A stretch of DNA of 64,000 nt from an uncultured Selenomonas sp. (GTDB lineage Bacteria; Bacillota; Negativicutes; Selenomonadales; Selenomonadaceae), in contig CAMVGU010000013.1 of the NCBI GenBank assembly GCA_947167105.1, positions 1 through 64,000 on the forward strand, given 5' to 3'. The notes below the pieces were generated by a model. The model had not been told where the DNA came from. It saw only the letters and a list, made by a program, of their open reading frames with translations, and ran no database searches. Positions 1 through 9,089 of this stretch are shown one piece after another. Numbering within the stretch: position 1 is the stretch's first letter; the number at the start of each line of letters is the position of its first letter. Made by a program: the position numbers and the translations under genes.

Positions 1-81
1 GCAGTTGACGGACCGCAACAATATCTTACCATGGGAGGGCTTTTATGTCCTTTGAGTACTCATACCTGTAAGGTAATTGAA

Positions 82-104
82 CCCCCAGTCTAACTGAGGG
101 TTTT
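82..104 (+). terminator. Putative terminator left of the integrase
   Basis: An imperfect hairpin, CCCCCAGT pairing with ACTGAGGG across a 3-base loop with one mismatch, is followed by TTTT. It would end a plus-strand transcript entering from outside the window. I recognise no gene in bases 1-81. Confidence 0.4.
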
Positions 105-110
105 CCAAAA

Positions 111-141
111 CAAAAAGCCCCACCGGCAAACCGGCAGGGGG
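111..141 (-). terminator. Rho-independent terminator, minus strand
   Basis: On the minus strand a GC-rich stem (CCCCTGCCGG pairing with GCCGGTGGGG, TTT-type loop) runs into TTTTTG. No minus-strand gene lies directly upstream of it now, because the integrase is on the plus strand, so it may be a leftover from before integration or a guard against read-through. Confidence 0.55.
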
Positions 142-165
142 AATAAAGTAAAATGGCGATAACAA

Positions 166-189
166 TTGACAGGCATATTATACTATGCC
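166..189 (+). promoter_or_regulatory. Palindromic operator-like site before the integrase
   Basis: A perfect inverted repeat, GGCATA (172-177) and TATGCC (184-189), is separated by 6 bases. It contains a TATACT -10-like hexamer (179-184) and directly follows a TTGACA (166-171), but those two hexamers are only 7 bases apart and so are not one promoter. It ends 21 bases before the chosen integrase start. A repressor or excisionase site is an inference. Confidence 0.35.
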
Positions 190-210
190 AGACAAGGAAT
201 TATCAACATC

Positions 211-1293
211 ATGCCAGTATACAAAAAAATCAGCAAGACAGGAAAAGTCACCTGGTACGCCATTTTTTACTACAAGGACTGGAACGGCACAAAAAAGCAG
301 AAGAAGAAAGAGGGATTTGCCACCCGGCGGGATGCCCTGGCCTATGAGCGGGACTTCTTGGAACGGCGGGCGGCTGCACCGTCCATGACCTTTGCGGCCC
401 TGGTAGATATATACCTGGCGGACTGCAAGCACAGGAACCGCCCTACGACGTACGCACCCAAGGCCCTGATGGTCAATAAGCACATTCTGCCCTACTTCAA
501 GGACAGGCCCATAAATGAGATCACCCCGGCCATGGTCAGGAACTGGCAAAACACCCTGCTGGCCCGCGACGAATACGCAAGCGCATACCTTCGCACCATA
601 CATGCCACATTGGCCGCCATCTTCAACTTCGCCCAGAAGTATCACAGGCTGCCAACGAATCCGGCGACCATGGCAGGCCCCATGGGGAAGCTCAAGCCCA
701 GGGCTATATCCTTCTGGACCCTGGCACAGTTCAAGCAGTTCCAGCAGGCTGCCCATGGCCACGAACCATACTACACACTCTTTACCCTGCTTTTTTATAC
801 CGGGCTCAGAATCGGGGAAGCGCTGGCCCTCACTCCCCCGGATATCGACCGGGCGGCATGTACCCTGTCCGTGACCAAGACATACAAGCGACTGGACAAA
901 CAGGATGTTATCCAGCCGCCCAAGACAGAGAAAAGCAGCAGGGTTATCGCCCTGCCGCCCTTCCTTGTGGATATACTCATGGCCTACATGGATAAGCTGC
1001 CGGGGCTAAAGCCCACACACAGGCTATTTGAGGGCGTGACCGTGTGGAGCGTTGCCAGGGCACTCAAGAAGTACAGCGGCGACCTCCCCCGGATCCGCGT
1101 TCACGACCTGCGACACTCTCATGCATCCTTGCTTATAGAGCAGGGCTTTTCTCCCCTGGCTATCCGTGACAGATTAGGGCATGAGGATATACAAACCACC
1201 CTGAACACATACAGCCATCTGTACCCCCACAAGCAAGAAGAAATTTCCGCCCGCCTGCAAGCGCTGGCCGCTGATGAACAACATGGAGAATGA
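211..1293 (+). CDS. Phage-type tyrosine recombinase / integrase
   Basis: Site-specific recombinase that cuts and rejoins DNA at att sites. I chose the ATG giving MPVYKKISKTG, since the first ~35 residues form the AP2-like arm-binding domain typical of phage/ICE integrases; a TTG 15 codons upstream is in frame but has no better support. Residues ~55-150 form the SAM-like core-binding domain. The catalytic domain shows TGLRIGEAL (first Arg), HDLRHSHAS (His-x-x-Arg) and LGHEDIQTTLNTYSHL (His and nucleophilic Tyr), so it appears active. It is about 360 residues, normal for the family. It is the only mobile-element gene at this edge; the rest of any element would lie left of base 1. Confidence 0.93.
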   Translation: MPVYKKISKTGKVTWYAIFYYKDWNGTKKQKKKEGFATRRDALAYERDFLERRAAAPSMTFAALVDIYLADCKHRNRPTTYAPKALMVNKHILPYFKDRPINEITPAMVRNWQNTLLARDEYASAYLRTIHATLAAIFNFAQKYHRLPTNPATMAGPMGKLKPRAISFWTLAQFKQFQQAAHGHEPYYTLFTLLFYTGLRIGEALALTPPDIDRAACTLSVTKTYKRLDKQDVIQPPKTEKSSRVIALPPFLVDILMAYMDKLPGLKPTHRLFEGVTVWSVARALKKYSGDLPRIRVHDLRHSHASLLIEQGFSPLAIRDRLGHEDIQTTLNTYSHLYPHKQEEISARLQALAADEQHGE

Positions 1294-1297
1294 CCAC

Positions 1298-1326
1298 AAA
1301 GGGGAATCACCCCTTTATTTTTTTGC
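1298..1326 (+). terminator. Integrase terminator
   Basis: AAAGGGG (1298-1304) pairs with CCCCTTT (1310-1316), followed by a T-rich run. It starts four bases after the integrase stop codon. Confidence 0.8.
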
Positions 1327-1371
1327 ACCTTCGCCAATATTTTATTACGTTTTCATTACGTTTTGCACATG

Positions 1372-1408
1372 CAAAAAGCCCGTCACCCCTACAGGCAACG
1401 GGCTTCCC
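1372..1408 (-). terminator. Terminator of the rplJ-rplL transcript
   Basis: On the minus strand AAGCCCGT and ACGGGCTT form a stem followed by TTTTGC, just past the rplL stop. A terminator here separates rplL from anything to the left, so rpoB is not directly co-transcribed as it is in many bacteria. Confidence 0.8.
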
Positions 1409-1421
1409 GCGAAAGTCGCTA

Positions 1422-1799
1422 TTACTTCAGCTCTACAGTAGCGCCAGCCTCTTCAAGCTTAGCCTTGAGAGCCTCAGCGTCAGCCTTGGCAATATTCTCC
1501 TTGACAGCAGCCGGAGCACCGTCAACAAGAGCCTTAGCTTCCTTCAGGCCCAGGCCCGTAGCTTCACGCACAGCCTTGATGACGTTGATCTTCTTGTCGC
1601 CAGCAGAAGCGAGCATAACGGTAAACTCGCTCTTCTCCTCGCCAGCAGCAGCGCCGCCGGCAGCGGCACCGCCGGCAGCAGCAACAGCCACCGGAGCAGC
1701 AGCGCTGACACCGAACTTCTCCTCCATGGCCTTGACGAGCTCGCTGAGCTCGAGGACGGTCATGCTTTCAATTGCTTCCATGATTTCTTCTTTAGTCAT
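1422..1799 (-). CDS. rplL: 50S ribosomal protein L7/L12
   Basis: Stalk protein of the large ribosomal subunit that recruits translation GTPases. At 125 residues it has the usual length. The N-terminal dimerisation domain ([21 protein letters not shown]) is followed by a long Ala/Gly hinge (about residues 35-55) and the conserved globular domain containing [20 protein letters not shown]. It sits 66 bases after rplJ and ends the ribosomal cluster before a terminator. Confidence 0.98.
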   Translation of the reverse strand: MTKEEIMEAIESMTVLELSELVKAMEEKFGVSAAAPVAVAAAGGAAAGGAAAGEEKSEFTVMLASAGDKKINVIKAVREATGLGLKEAKALVDGAPAAVKENIAKADAEALKAKLEEAGATVELK

Positions 1800-1865
1800 T
1801 ATAAATACCTCTTTCTTTTTTTAATATAGTCTTGCTCTATAAAGGAATACGTCAGCCAGTTCCGC

Positions 1866-2411
1866 TTACGCAGACTGCTTCTCCTTTTGCTCACGCACAG
1901 CGTTGACCGCGTATACGACGGAGCGAAGGATAGAGGACATGACACCCACCGTATTGGCGATAGGGGCATTCATGCTGCCCAGCAGCTTTGCGATAAGTTC
2001 TTCGCGGCTCGGCAGGGATGCCAGCGCACGAACTTCCTTCGCGTCAATGACCTTGCCCTCGACGACACCGACCTTGACGGTCAGCACTTCCGTCTTTTCC
2101 AGCTTGTTCTTCTTGATGAAGTCGCAGATGACCTTGGCCGGAGCTACAGCATCTTCAGCGGAGAAGGCAAAGGCCGTTGTACCCTCCAAATGCTCATCAA
2201 GCCCCTCAAGGCCAGCGGCATCAGCGGCACGGCGCAGCATCGTGTTCTTCACAACGTGGTAAGTCACGCCGGCTGCACGCAGTTCACGACGAAGCTCCGT
2301 GTCCTGGGCAACGGTCAGGCCTTTGTAGCCGGTCAGGACTGCACCCTTGGCAGTCGTCAGCTGCTCCTGCAGTTCTGCTACGATCTTGGCCTTTGTTTCT
2401 TTTGCACCCAT
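1866..2411 (-). CDS. rplJ: 50S ribosomal protein L10
   Basis: Base of the L7/L12 stalk and, with L12, the autogenous repressor of its own operon through the leader RNA. I start at the ATG giving MGAKETKAKI, preceded by AGGAGGTGCAAATA, rather than the long upstream extension, which translates the leader and has no family similarity. The protein is 181 residues, with the KNTMLRRA helix near residue 60 and a charged C-terminal tail that binds L12 dimers. Confidence 0.97.
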   Translation of the reverse strand: MGAKETKAKIVAELQEQLTTAKGAVLTGYKGLTVAQDTELRRELRAAGVTYHVVKNTMLRRAADAAGLEGLDEHLEGTTAFAFSAEDAVAPAKVICDFIKKNKLEKTEVLTVKVGVVEGKVIDAKEVRALASLPSREELIAKLLGSMNAPIANTVGVMSSILRSVVYAVNAVREQKEKQSA

Positions 2412-2439
2412 TATTTGCACCTCCTGTCTGTTATAAATT

Positions 2440-2575
2440 TTAAAGCACGTAGAAAAACCTCCGGCTGCACAAGCCGGAGGTTGCATTTTCAAAGTCATGC
2501 ACTCCGGCCTCGGCAGGCGACAAAACGTCGTTAGATGATTGCTCAAACCTGCTGTCTACAGCCATCGTAATTAAG
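2440..2575 (-). ncRNA. Ribosomal protein L10 leader with attenuator
   Basis: The roughly 195-base gap between rplA and rplJ carries the L10-leader signature on the minus strand: GTAGACAGCAGG (around 2550-2560) and later CCTGCCGAGG, as in the Bacillus leader. Just before rplJ lies a strong hairpin (CCTCCGGC pairing with GCCGGAGG, about 2453-2480) followed by TTTTTC, an intrinsic attenuator. Binding of the L10-L12 complex is expected to favour termination; that regulation is known for the family and inferred here. Confidence 0.85.
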
Positions 2576-2605
2576 TTGAGGCAAACGCCTCTGCTGAAAT
2601 GCAGC

Positions 2606-3286
2606 TCAGAGCTGCACCGGCACGCCCGGACCCATGGTGGCGCTCACGGTAACGGAGCGCATATACTGGCCTTTGGCTGCCGCCGGCTTAACGCGGTTCA
2701 GCGTATCAATCAGGGCCTGGAAGTTCTGCTGAAGCTTCTCAGCATCGAAGGACGCCTTGCCAATGGGGCAATGGATGTTGCCCGCCTTGTCAGTGCGGTA
2801 TTCGACTTTACCTGCTTTAATCTCGGAAATTGCCTTCGCGAGATCCATGGTGACCGTACCAAGCTTCGGGTTCGGCATCAGGCCGCGAGGACCGAGGACT
2901 TTACCAAGGCGGCCAACCGTGCCCATCATATCCGGAGTTGCGACAGCTACATCAAAGTCGAGCCAGCCGCCCTGGATCTTCTGCACGATTTCGTCAGAGC
3001 CGACAAAATCAGCACCGGCATCTTCTGCCTCCTTGACCTTCTCGCCCTTGGCAAAGACAAGGACGCGCTTGGATTTGCCCGTGCCATGCGGCAGGACCAT
3101 TGCGCCGCGGACCTGCTGGTCAGCGTACTTCGGGTCTACACCCAGACGGACATGCAGCTCAATGGTTTCATCAAATTTAGCTGTAGCCGTCTTCTTGACG
3201 AGCTCCATAGCCTCAGCAGGGGTATAGAGCTTGCCTTCCTCCAGGAGCTTTTCAGCCTCCTGGTACTTCTTGCCATGTTTTGCCAT
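2606..3286 (-). CDS. rplA: 50S ribosomal protein L1
   Basis: Binds 23S rRNA at the L1 stalk and represses its own operon. The 226-residue protein is normal length and shows the L1 signature around [15 protein letters not shown] and the N-terminal [11 protein letters not shown]. An AGGAG sits 6 bases before the ATG. It follows rplK by 59 bases. Confidence 0.98.
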   Translation of the reverse strand: MAKHGKKYQEAEKLLEEGKLYTPAEAMELVKKTATAKFDETIELHVRLGVDPKYADQQVRGAMVLPHGTGKSKRVLVFAKGEKVKEAEDAGADFVGSDEIVQKIQGGWLDFDVAVATPDMMGTVGRLGKVLGPRGLMPNPKLGTVTMDLAKAISEIKAGKVEYRTDKAGNIHCPIGKASFDAEKLQQNFQALIDTLNRVKPAAAKGQYMRSVTVSATMGPGVPVQL

Positions 3287-3345
3287 GTCAATTCTCCTTT
3301 AGTGGTAATAACGGTAACATCCTCCCACCGGGCAAATCGCGACTA

Positions 3346-3771
3346 TCAGTCAGTAATCACGATGCCCATGCTGCGGGCCGTGCCCTCAATCATGCGGGTA
3401 GCTGCCTCAACATCAGCAGCGTTGAGGTCTTTCATCTTGAGCTCTGCGATCTCCTGCGCCTTGGCACGGGGAAGCTTCGCTACCTTGTTCTTGTTCGGCT
3501 CACCGGAAGCCTTATCAATGCCGGCCGCCTTCTTCAGCAGCACAGCCGCCGGCGGAGTCTTCGTGATGAAAGTAAAGGATCTATCCTCGAAGACCGTAAT
3601 CTCAACCGGGATAATCATGCCGGCCTGGCTCTTGGTCCTCTCATTGAATTCCTTGCAGAAGCCCATGATGTTGACGCCTGCCTGGCCGAGGGCCGGGCCT
3701 ACCGGGGGAGCCGGATTGGCCTTGCCAGCAACAACCTGAAGCTTGACAATCTTGGATACTTTCTTTGCCAT
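3346..3771 (-). CDS. rplK: 50S ribosomal protein L11
   Basis: Forms the GTPase-associated centre with 23S rRNA and is needed for RelA activation in other bacteria. I start at the ATG giving [13 protein letters not shown], with AAGGAGG about 11 bases upstream; a GTG four codons earlier overlaps that ribosome-binding site. At 141 residues it has the family length, with the N-terminal [22 protein letters not shown] block that binds thiostrepton-type drugs. Confidence 0.98.
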   Translation of the reverse strand: MAKKVSKIVKLQVVAGKANPAPPVGPALGQAGVNIMGFCKEFNERTKSQAGMIIPVEITVFEDRSFTFITKTPPAAVLLKKAAGIDKASGEPNKNKVAKLPRAKAQEIAELKMKDLNAADVEAATRMIEGTARSMGIVITD

Positions 3772-3813
3772 CTTGACATACACCTCCTTGAAGTTTTATT
3801 TAAACAGACCAAC

Positions 3814-4374
3814 TCAGATCTCCTCGACCTGGGAATAGTCCAAATCAATCGGAGTATCATCGACCAATACCTTAAGGCGCGCTTTTTCCTCGTCAATCTC
3901 GGAAATCTTGCCCGTGTAGTTTTCGAAGACGCCCGATTTGATGCGGATTACATCCCCGACCTGAACATGCAGCTCGGGAGCCTTGGCTGCCTCCAACGGT
4001 TTCAGTATGCGGGCTGCCTCGGCTTCAGTAAGCGGAATAGGATGTTTTTCGGAGCCCACAAAACCAGTGACACCAGTCGTATTGCGCACAACATACCAGG
4101 AGCGCTCATCGACAATCATATCAACCAGCACATAGCCCGGAAACACCTTGCGCGGCACAATTTTCTTCTGTCCGTCGTCCCTGATCTCGACCTCATCCTC
4201 CACCGGCACTACCACATTGAAGATCATTTTCTCCATGCCTGCCGTATGGATAAGGCGCTCAAGATTGGCCTTGACCTTATTCTCGTAACCCGAATAGGTA
4301 TGAATCACATACCAAGCCCGGCCAGGATTATCCTGCCGGAGGTCCAGCTCGTCCTTATCTGCCATCTTCTTCAC
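3814..4374 (-). CDS. nusG: Transcription termination/antitermination factor NusG
   Basis: Couples RNA polymerase to Rho or ribosomes. 186 residues with the NGN domain (WYVIHTYSGYENKVKANLE) and a C-terminal KOW domain (GDVIRIKSGVFENYTGKI). The start is GTG with AAGG about 6 bases upstream, only 3 bases after the secE stop, indicating translational coupling. An ATG three codons later is the alternative. Confidence 0.98.
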   Translation of the reverse strand: MKKMADKDELDLRQDNPGRAWYVIHTYSGYENKVKANLERLIHTAGMEKMIFNVVVPVEDEVEIRDDGQKKIVPRKVFPGYVLVDMIVDERSWYVVRNTTGVTGFVGSEKHPIPLTEAEAARILKPLEAAKAPELHVQVGDVIRIKSGVFENYTGKISEIDEEKARLKVLVDDTPIDLDYSQVEEI

Positions 4375-4377
4375 CGT

Positions 4378-4551
4378 TTACCTTAAAATGATGTGGAACA
4401 GTCTCGCAAAGATCGTATCACAGATCCAGATCAGCGCGCAGACGACCGCGACGGCAACGCCGACAACGCCCGTATAAGTGACCAGTTCCTTCTTGGTGGA
4501 CCAGGACACCTTCTTCAGCTCGGCTATGACCTCGTCTAAGAATTTCTTCAC
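4378..4551 (-). CDS. secE: Preprotein translocase subunit SecE
   Basis: Small membrane subunit that clamps SecY in the translocon. The 57-residue product begins (GTG) with KKFLDEVIAELKKVSWSTKKE, the conserved amphipathic helix with the KKVSWS motif, followed by one transmembrane segment of about 20 residues (TYTGVVGVAVAVVCALIW). It lies between rpmG and nusG, the standard order. The start is GTG because no upstream in-frame start exists after the rpmG stop; a GAGG sits somewhat far (13 bases) upstream. Confidence 0.95.
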   Translation of the reverse strand: MKKFLDEVIAELKKVSWSTKKELVTYTGVVGVAVAVVCALIWICDTIFARLFHIILR

Positions 4552-4583
4552 TCGCTTTTCACATCCTCGCCTGTCCCAGTGCC

Positions 4584-4733
4584 TTACTTCGTTTCCTTAT
4601 GTACCGTGTGCTTCTTGCAGAACTTACAGTACTTATTGAATTCCAGGCGATCCGGGTTGTTTTTCTTGTTCTTGTTGGTACGGTAATTGCGGTTATGGCA
4701 CTCCGTGCACTCCAACGTGATATTGTTGCGCAT
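4584..4733 (-). CDS. rpmG: 50S ribosomal protein L33
   Basis: 49-residue large-subunit protein beginning [17 protein letters not shown] and ending [10 protein letters not shown]. It has the two CxxC zinc-binding pairs (CTEC near residue 9 and CKFC near residue 37), so it is the zinc-containing paralogue type. First gene of the rpmG-secE-nusG-rplKA transcript. Confidence 0.97.
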   Translation of the reverse strand: MRNNITLECTECHNRNYRTNKNKKNNPDRLEFNKYCKFCKKHTVHKETK

Positions 4734-4800
4734 CTCTCACACCCCTTGCGTCACAGTAATACTAATACGCTTCGGCATTAGCCCTAAGCGTCACTAATAT

Positions 4801-4829
4801 AATTTAGCACAGAAGAAAAGACCTGTCAA
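4801..4829 (-). promoter_or_regulatory. Sigma-A promoter of rpmG-secE-nusG-rplKA
   Basis: On the minus strand TTGACA (4824-4829) is followed after exactly 17 bases by TAAATT (4801-4806), about 70 bases before rpmG and after the tRNA terminator. Confidence 0.75.
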
Positions 4830-4888
4830 CAGCAAAACCTTGACAGCATCTGCATTTTTCTGCATCTCCCCCGCTGCTGCGGCAGGCA

Positions 4889-4915
4889 TAAATAAAAGTC
4901 CCTTTGCAGGGACTT
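4889..4915 (-). terminator. Terminator of the tRNA cluster
   Basis: AGTCCCT pairs with AGGGACT around a short loop and is followed by TTTTATTT on the minus strand, directly after tRNA-Met. Confidence 0.8.
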
Positions 4916-4926
4916 CAATAAGCAAA

Positions 4927-5003
4927 TGGTGGCGGCACAGAGACTTGAACTCCGGACACTGCGGGTATGAACCGCATGCTCTAGCCAGCTGAGCTATGCC
5001 GCC
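4927..5003 (-). tRNA. tRNA-Met (CAT), elongator type
   Basis: Cloverleaf beginning GGCGGCATAGCTCAG with anticodon loop TTCATAC and encoded CCA end. A G1 paired at the acceptor end and close likeness to Firmicute elongator tRNA-Met argue against initiator or lysidine-modified Ile. Confidence 0.93.
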
Positions 5004-5009
5004 ATTATA

Positions 5010-5085
5010 TGGAGCTGATGACCAGGATTGAACTGGTGACCTTATCCTTACCAAGGATACGCTCTGCCGACTGAGCTACATCAGC
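5010..5085 (-). tRNA. tRNA-Thr (GGT)
   Basis: Begins GCTGATGTAGCTCAG; the anticodon loop TTGGTAA gives anticodon GGT; CCA is encoded. Confidence 0.95.
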
Positions 5086-5096
5086 ATGATAGGCTT

Positions 5097-5172
<76 letters not shown>

Positions 5173-5209
5173 GTATCATATCGCTATATAATGGAAATAA
5201 AACTCTATT

Positions 5210-5285
<76 letters not shown>

Positions 5286-5338
5286 GTATCATATCGCAGC
5301 AACTTGGCTGATGCCGTGTCACTGGCTGACAAGAAATG

Positions 5339-5367
5339 ATTATAGGCTATCATGGCCTATATGTCAA
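5339..5367 (-). promoter_or_regulatory. Consensus promoter of the tRNA cluster
   Basis: TTGACA (5362-5367), a 17-base spacer and TATAAT (5339-5344) on the minus strand: a perfect sigma-A promoter about 53 bases before the first tRNA-fMet. Confidence 0.9.
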
Positions 5368-5384
5368 TACCTTTTTTGAAAAAA

Positions 5385-5420
5385 ATTTAAAAAGAGGCCA
5401 ACCCGCCGGGTATGGCCTCC
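5385..5420 (-). terminator. Terminator after phosphofructokinase
   Basis: GAGGCCA (pairing at 5394-5400 and 5413-5419) followed by TTTTTAAATTTTTTT on the minus strand. Confidence 0.85.
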
Positions 5421-5433
5421 GAATATTCATGCC

Positions 5434-6705
5434 TTATTCAGCGTTAAGGGTCGGCTCCTCATCGAAAAGATAAGCATAGCGCTCCTTAAACTCTTCCTGT
5501 GTCATGTGGTAAGCATTAGCCAGGCCCGGATCTTCCAGGTCCCCTGCCTCCAGGCGCATCATAAGTCCACGGGCAATCTGGTAATGCACGGATTCGATAT
5601 TCACCTTGCGGACGGCAGTCTTGCCGGTCTCCGGGTCCTTAATATCCTCGAAGTACATGGGCACGGACTTGTTGTCCTGGATGGTGATGAGGGCTCCGCT
5701 GCCGCCTTCCTTCAGGAACCTGACCGCAGAGAAACCAAGCTGGCGCGCATAGTCTATATCATAGGCAATGGGCGCGGTGCAGCGCAGCTCGTAGCCGATT
5801 TCCTTATCTATGATGGAGAGCTTAATGCCAAGCTTCTTGACCTCAGCCAGAACAGCCTGCTTGATGATTTCACCGAAGTCCAGCTCACTGTAACGGATAT
5901 GGCCATGCTCATCCTTCACTACCTGGCCCAGCTTGTCGAAGTCCTCCGGCGCGATCTTCTCGATAACGCCCTCAGCGATGACCGCGACACCGTAGTTCTT
6001 GCCGGTCAGATAGCGCTTCACCATGGAGCCGGTCAGGATATCCACCACCTGCTGGAGAGGAATCTTCTCCTGGGGGAATTCCTCCGGTATGATGGTGATG
6101 GCAGCACCGGCGCTGCGCCCCATGCCCAGGGCAAGATGCCCGGCTGTGCGCCCCATGGCAATGGTGAAATACCAGCGGTTATTGGAAGTGCGTGCGTCTT
6201 CCATCAAGTTCTCAATCTCAGTCGTGCCGAAAGCACGGGCCGTCTCGAAGCCGAAGGTCGGTATACCGTCCGGCAAGGGCAGGTCATTGTCAATGGTCTT
6301 CGGCACATGCACCACATTAATGGTGCGGCCGGCACGGCGGGCATAGTCGGACACAGCCGCCGAGCTGTAAGCCGTATCATCGCCGCCAATGGTAACAAGA
6401 TGGGTGACACCCAACTCGGTCAGGGTCTCAACCACCGTGCGCAGGTCGCTTTCCTTCTTGGTGGGGTTGAAACGGGACATTTTCAGGATGCAACCACCCG
6501 TCAAATGTATGCGGCTGATATTTTTCGGCTCCAGCCGCACATAGTTCTTCTCACCGCGGGCAAGGCGGGAAAAGCCGTCGTAGATGCCCAGCACGTCCCA
6601 GCCCTGGCGATGCGCCTCGTTGACGACACCTGAGATAACGCTGTTGATGCCGGGTGCCGGGCCGCCGCCGCAGACAATAGCAATAACATTTTTGATACCG
6701 ATCAT
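5434..6705 (-). CDS. 6-phosphofructokinase, PPi-dependent type
   Basis: Phosphorylates fructose 6-phosphate in glycolysis. The 423-residue protein begins MIGIKNVIAIVCGGG (RBS GGGGG 8 bases upstream). Two diagnostic sites point to pyrophosphate rather than ATP as donor: GGDD at residues 107-110 (ATP enzymes have GGDG) and PKTIDND at 135-141 (ATP enzymes have PGTIDND). The MGRTAGHLALGMG substrate block is present. A single-gene transcript with its own terminator. Donor preference is inferred from these residues; the reaction class is certain. Confidence 0.93.
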   Translation of the reverse strand: MIGIKNVIAIVCGGGPAPGINSVISGVVNEAHRQGWDVLGIYDGFSRLARGEKNYVRLEPKNISRIHLTGGCILKMSRFNPTKKESDLRTVVETLTELGVTHLVTIGGDDTAYSSAAVSDYARRAGRTINVVHVPKTIDNDLPLPDGIPTFGFETARAFGTTEIENLMEDARTSNNRWYFTIAMGRTAGHLALGMGRSAGAAITIIPEEFPQEKIPLQQVVDILTGSMVKRYLTGKNYGVAVIAEGVIEKIAPEDFDKLGQVVKDEHGHIRYSELDFGEIIKQAVLAEVKKLGIKLSIIDKEIGYELRCTAPIAYDIDYARQLGFSAVRFLKEGGSGALITIQDNKSVPMYFEDIKDPETGKTAVRKVNIESVHYQIARGLMMRLEAGDLEDPGLANAYHMTQEEFKERYAYLFDEEPTLNAE

Positions 6706-6856
6706 GGAAAAGTCCCCCTTTGAAGCATGAGCCGCAACTATTGCAAATATGGTAGTACAGCTCGGATACATACATAGCTTGAAATGCTAAATCACAATTT
6801 GTTTAATTCGGCTCCTTCCTGAAATCTCCTGCCTTGCTGTAAAAATTTCCTGCAAA

Positions 6857-8953
6857 TCATTTTTTCATCTTGAAATGGCTGACCGTCTCCCTGAGGTCTG
6901 CGGCAACATCCGACTGCTGCTGGCTGATAGCGCTGACTTCCTGCACGGAATCAGAAACGCTGTCAACCGCACCCGTGATCTGCACGGACAGATCAGCAGT
7001 ATCCTGCGCGGAATTGGCAATCTGCATCATCGCTTTGCTGACCTGCTCCATCGTGTAGTTGACCTTGTTGCTGGTCTCCGCTATCTTCTGCGAAACCTCC
7101 CGGAAGACCTCCGCATCATCGCCATACTGCTCGGCTACTTTCACAAACTCCCCGTACTGGGGGCCCACCGTCTCGTTCAGGAAGCCCAGGATGCTCTTTG
7201 CATCATGGGACAGCTTGGCAAAAGCATCCTGCACTGCCCTGATGGTCGCCTGTATCTCCTCCACCGTTTCGGCGGTCTGCTTGGCCAGCTTTCCGATTTC
7301 CATAGCCACCACGGCAAAGCCTCGTCCTGAGTCTCCCGCCCGGGCCGCTTCAATGGAAGCATTCAGGGACAAGAGGTTAATCTGCTCCGCAATGCCGGAG
7401 ATAGCCGTTGCCATGGTGCCGATTTCCTCTACCGTCCTGGCCTGCTCAATGGACTCTTCCAGCTTGTGGCTGAACTCCTTAGCCAACTGCTCCGCCGAAT
7501 GGCTCGCCGCATTGGATTCGGCCTGCACTTTCTTGGCCCGCACCTGTATATCCTCCGCCTGGCGCAATCCGTGGGCGGCTTCTTTCGAGAGCACATTGAC
7601 CGCTGCGCTGACATCCTCCACCGAGGCATTGACCTCCTCAGTGGCAGAACTGGCATTCATCATTGCATCATTAATGGAGCGCATCTTATCCTGAATAGAC
7701 TGGAAGCCCTGGGTCAGCGTATCTGCAGATGCGCCCAAAGTCTGGCTGGATTCGGACATGGCATGGGCATGACCTGCGATTCCCTTCAGCACATCCCTGG
7801 TCTGCTGGAACATCTTGTTCATGGCAGCCCCCAGGAGGCCGATCTCGTCCTTCGCCTTCGGTACAGCCACATCGCGGGTATAGTCGCCCCTGGCCAGATC
7901 CTCAGCGAATTCCTGATCTGTCGCAATACGCATCACATAGCTGGCAATAGTCCTGTAAGCTGCCAGCATCAGGGCAGTCAGCACGATGACGGCAACGATT
8001 ACCAGCTTCCACACCATCCCCCTGGCATCGGCAAACAGCTCCGACTCCGACATGGAAAGCGCCAGCTTCCAGCCTGTATCTGGCATGGTCGCATAAGTCA
8101 GCATGCAGGCAACTCCCCGGTCATCCTCGTAGCTGACCACGCCGCTGTCCTTGGCCAGGACTTCTTTCATGGCCGCTGCCAGGGAAGCGTTCTTTTCCTC
8201 GGTGGCGTAGGTGGTCTCCTTCAGCTTCTCCTCCTCAACGCCTGCCACATAGATACCCTTATCCGAGATCAGGAAAGCATGCCCCGTCTCCCCCGCCTTG
8301 ATACTGGCGACCCGCTCCGATATCTCCGCCAGGGAAATATCGACAGTGGCGACGCCGATGAACCTGGAGCCGCCCCCCTCCTGCTCCGCGTAAATCGGCG
8401 AAGCATAGGACACCATCACGGCCTTGGCCGACGAATCATAATAGGGATCGGTCAGGAAGGTCTGGCCCTCACCGGCTGCCTTGCCGCCCTGGTACCAGTC
8501 CGTAGGGAAGTAAGGCCCGCTTTCCTGGACATAATTGAAATCAATGGAGAGCTTGCCGTTTTCCCGGAAAGTAAAGGGGCAAAAGAGCTCAATCTCCGGC
8601 CTGTAGACGAAAGGCTCGAACCACAAGCCGCCTCCGTTTGCCAGGTTATCACCTTCCAGTTCGTCCACAATATCCTCAGCCATATTGTCCGGAGCCTCAG
8701 TCTTGTAGTCAAACCCCGCATTATAGGCCAGATGGCGGCACGCAATCTGCATCCGCTGCAGCATGGCATGGATCTCCGCGTTGTTCGCCCTCAGGGTCTG
8801 CCCCATGCTCTCCGTAGCCAGCTCAGAAATATTGCTGTAGCTGCTATAAGCGGCTATTCCCGTGATGACAATCAGGCCAATCAGGATAGCAGGCAATAAA
8901 ACCAGGCACATCTTTACCTTGATACTGCGATAACCAGCCGGCAGATTCGACAT
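6857..8953 (-). CDS. Methyl-accepting chemotaxis protein with dCache sensor
   Basis: Transmembrane chemoreceptor feeding CheA/CheW. I start at [11 protein letters not shown], with GGAG 8 bases upstream. TM1 ([20 protein letters not shown]) is followed by an extracytoplasmic double-Cache domain with the [11 protein letters not shown] and [16 protein letters not shown] motifs (about residues 35-310), TM2 near 320-340, a HAMP segment, then the helical signalling domain with the hairpin tip [17 protein letters not shown]. Cache sensors of this kind bind small ligands such as amino acids; no ligand can be assigned. A cheR homologue lies 48 kb away. Confidence 0.95.
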   Translation of the reverse strand: MSNLPAGYRSIKVKMCLVLLPAILIGLIVITGIAAYSSYSNISELATESMGQTLRANNAEIHAMLQRMQIACRHLAYNAGFDYKTEAPDNMAEDIVDELEGDNLANGGGLWFEPFVYRPEIELFCPFTFRENGKLSIDFNYVQESGPYFPTDWYQGGKAAGEGQTFLTDPYYDSSAKAVMVSYASPIYAEQEGGGSRFIGVATVDISLAEISERVASIKAGETGHAFLISDKGIYVAGVEEEKLKETTYATEEKNASLAAAMKEVLAKDSGVVSYEDDRGVACMLTYATMPDTGWKLALSMSESELFADARGMVWKLVIVAVIVLTALMLAAYRTIASYVMRIATDQEFAEDLARGDYTRDVAVPKAKDEIGLLGAAMNKMFQQTRDVLKGIAGHAHAMSESSQTLGASADTLTQGFQSIQDKMRSINDAMMNASSATEEVNASVEDVSAAVNVLSKEAAHGLRQAEDIQVRAKKVQAESNAASHSAEQLAKEFSHKLEESIEQARTVEEIGTMATAISGIAEQINLLSLNASIEAARAGDSGRGFAVVAMEIGKLAKQTAETVEEIQATIRAVQDAFAKLSHDAKSILGFLNETVGPQYGEFVKVAEQYGDDAEVFREVSQKIAETSNKVNYTMEQVSKAMMQIANSAQDTADLSVQITGAVDSVSDSVQEVSAISQQQSDVAADLRETVSHFKMKK

Positions 8954-9089
8954 GATAATCACTCCTTGCAAAAACTCCCAGATTCCCTGTACGCATTCCT
9001 TCGCACTTTCACATTTCTTTCAGCGGGTAAACTTCGCCAAAAAAACAGCAAACTCCTGCCTGCCGCAAAGATTTTGGAAACAGACCTGC

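Noticed and set aside
2412-2546. N-terminal extension of L10 (45 residues)
   Set aside because: It translates the L10 leader and attenuator; the ATG at 2411 has the proper ribosome site.
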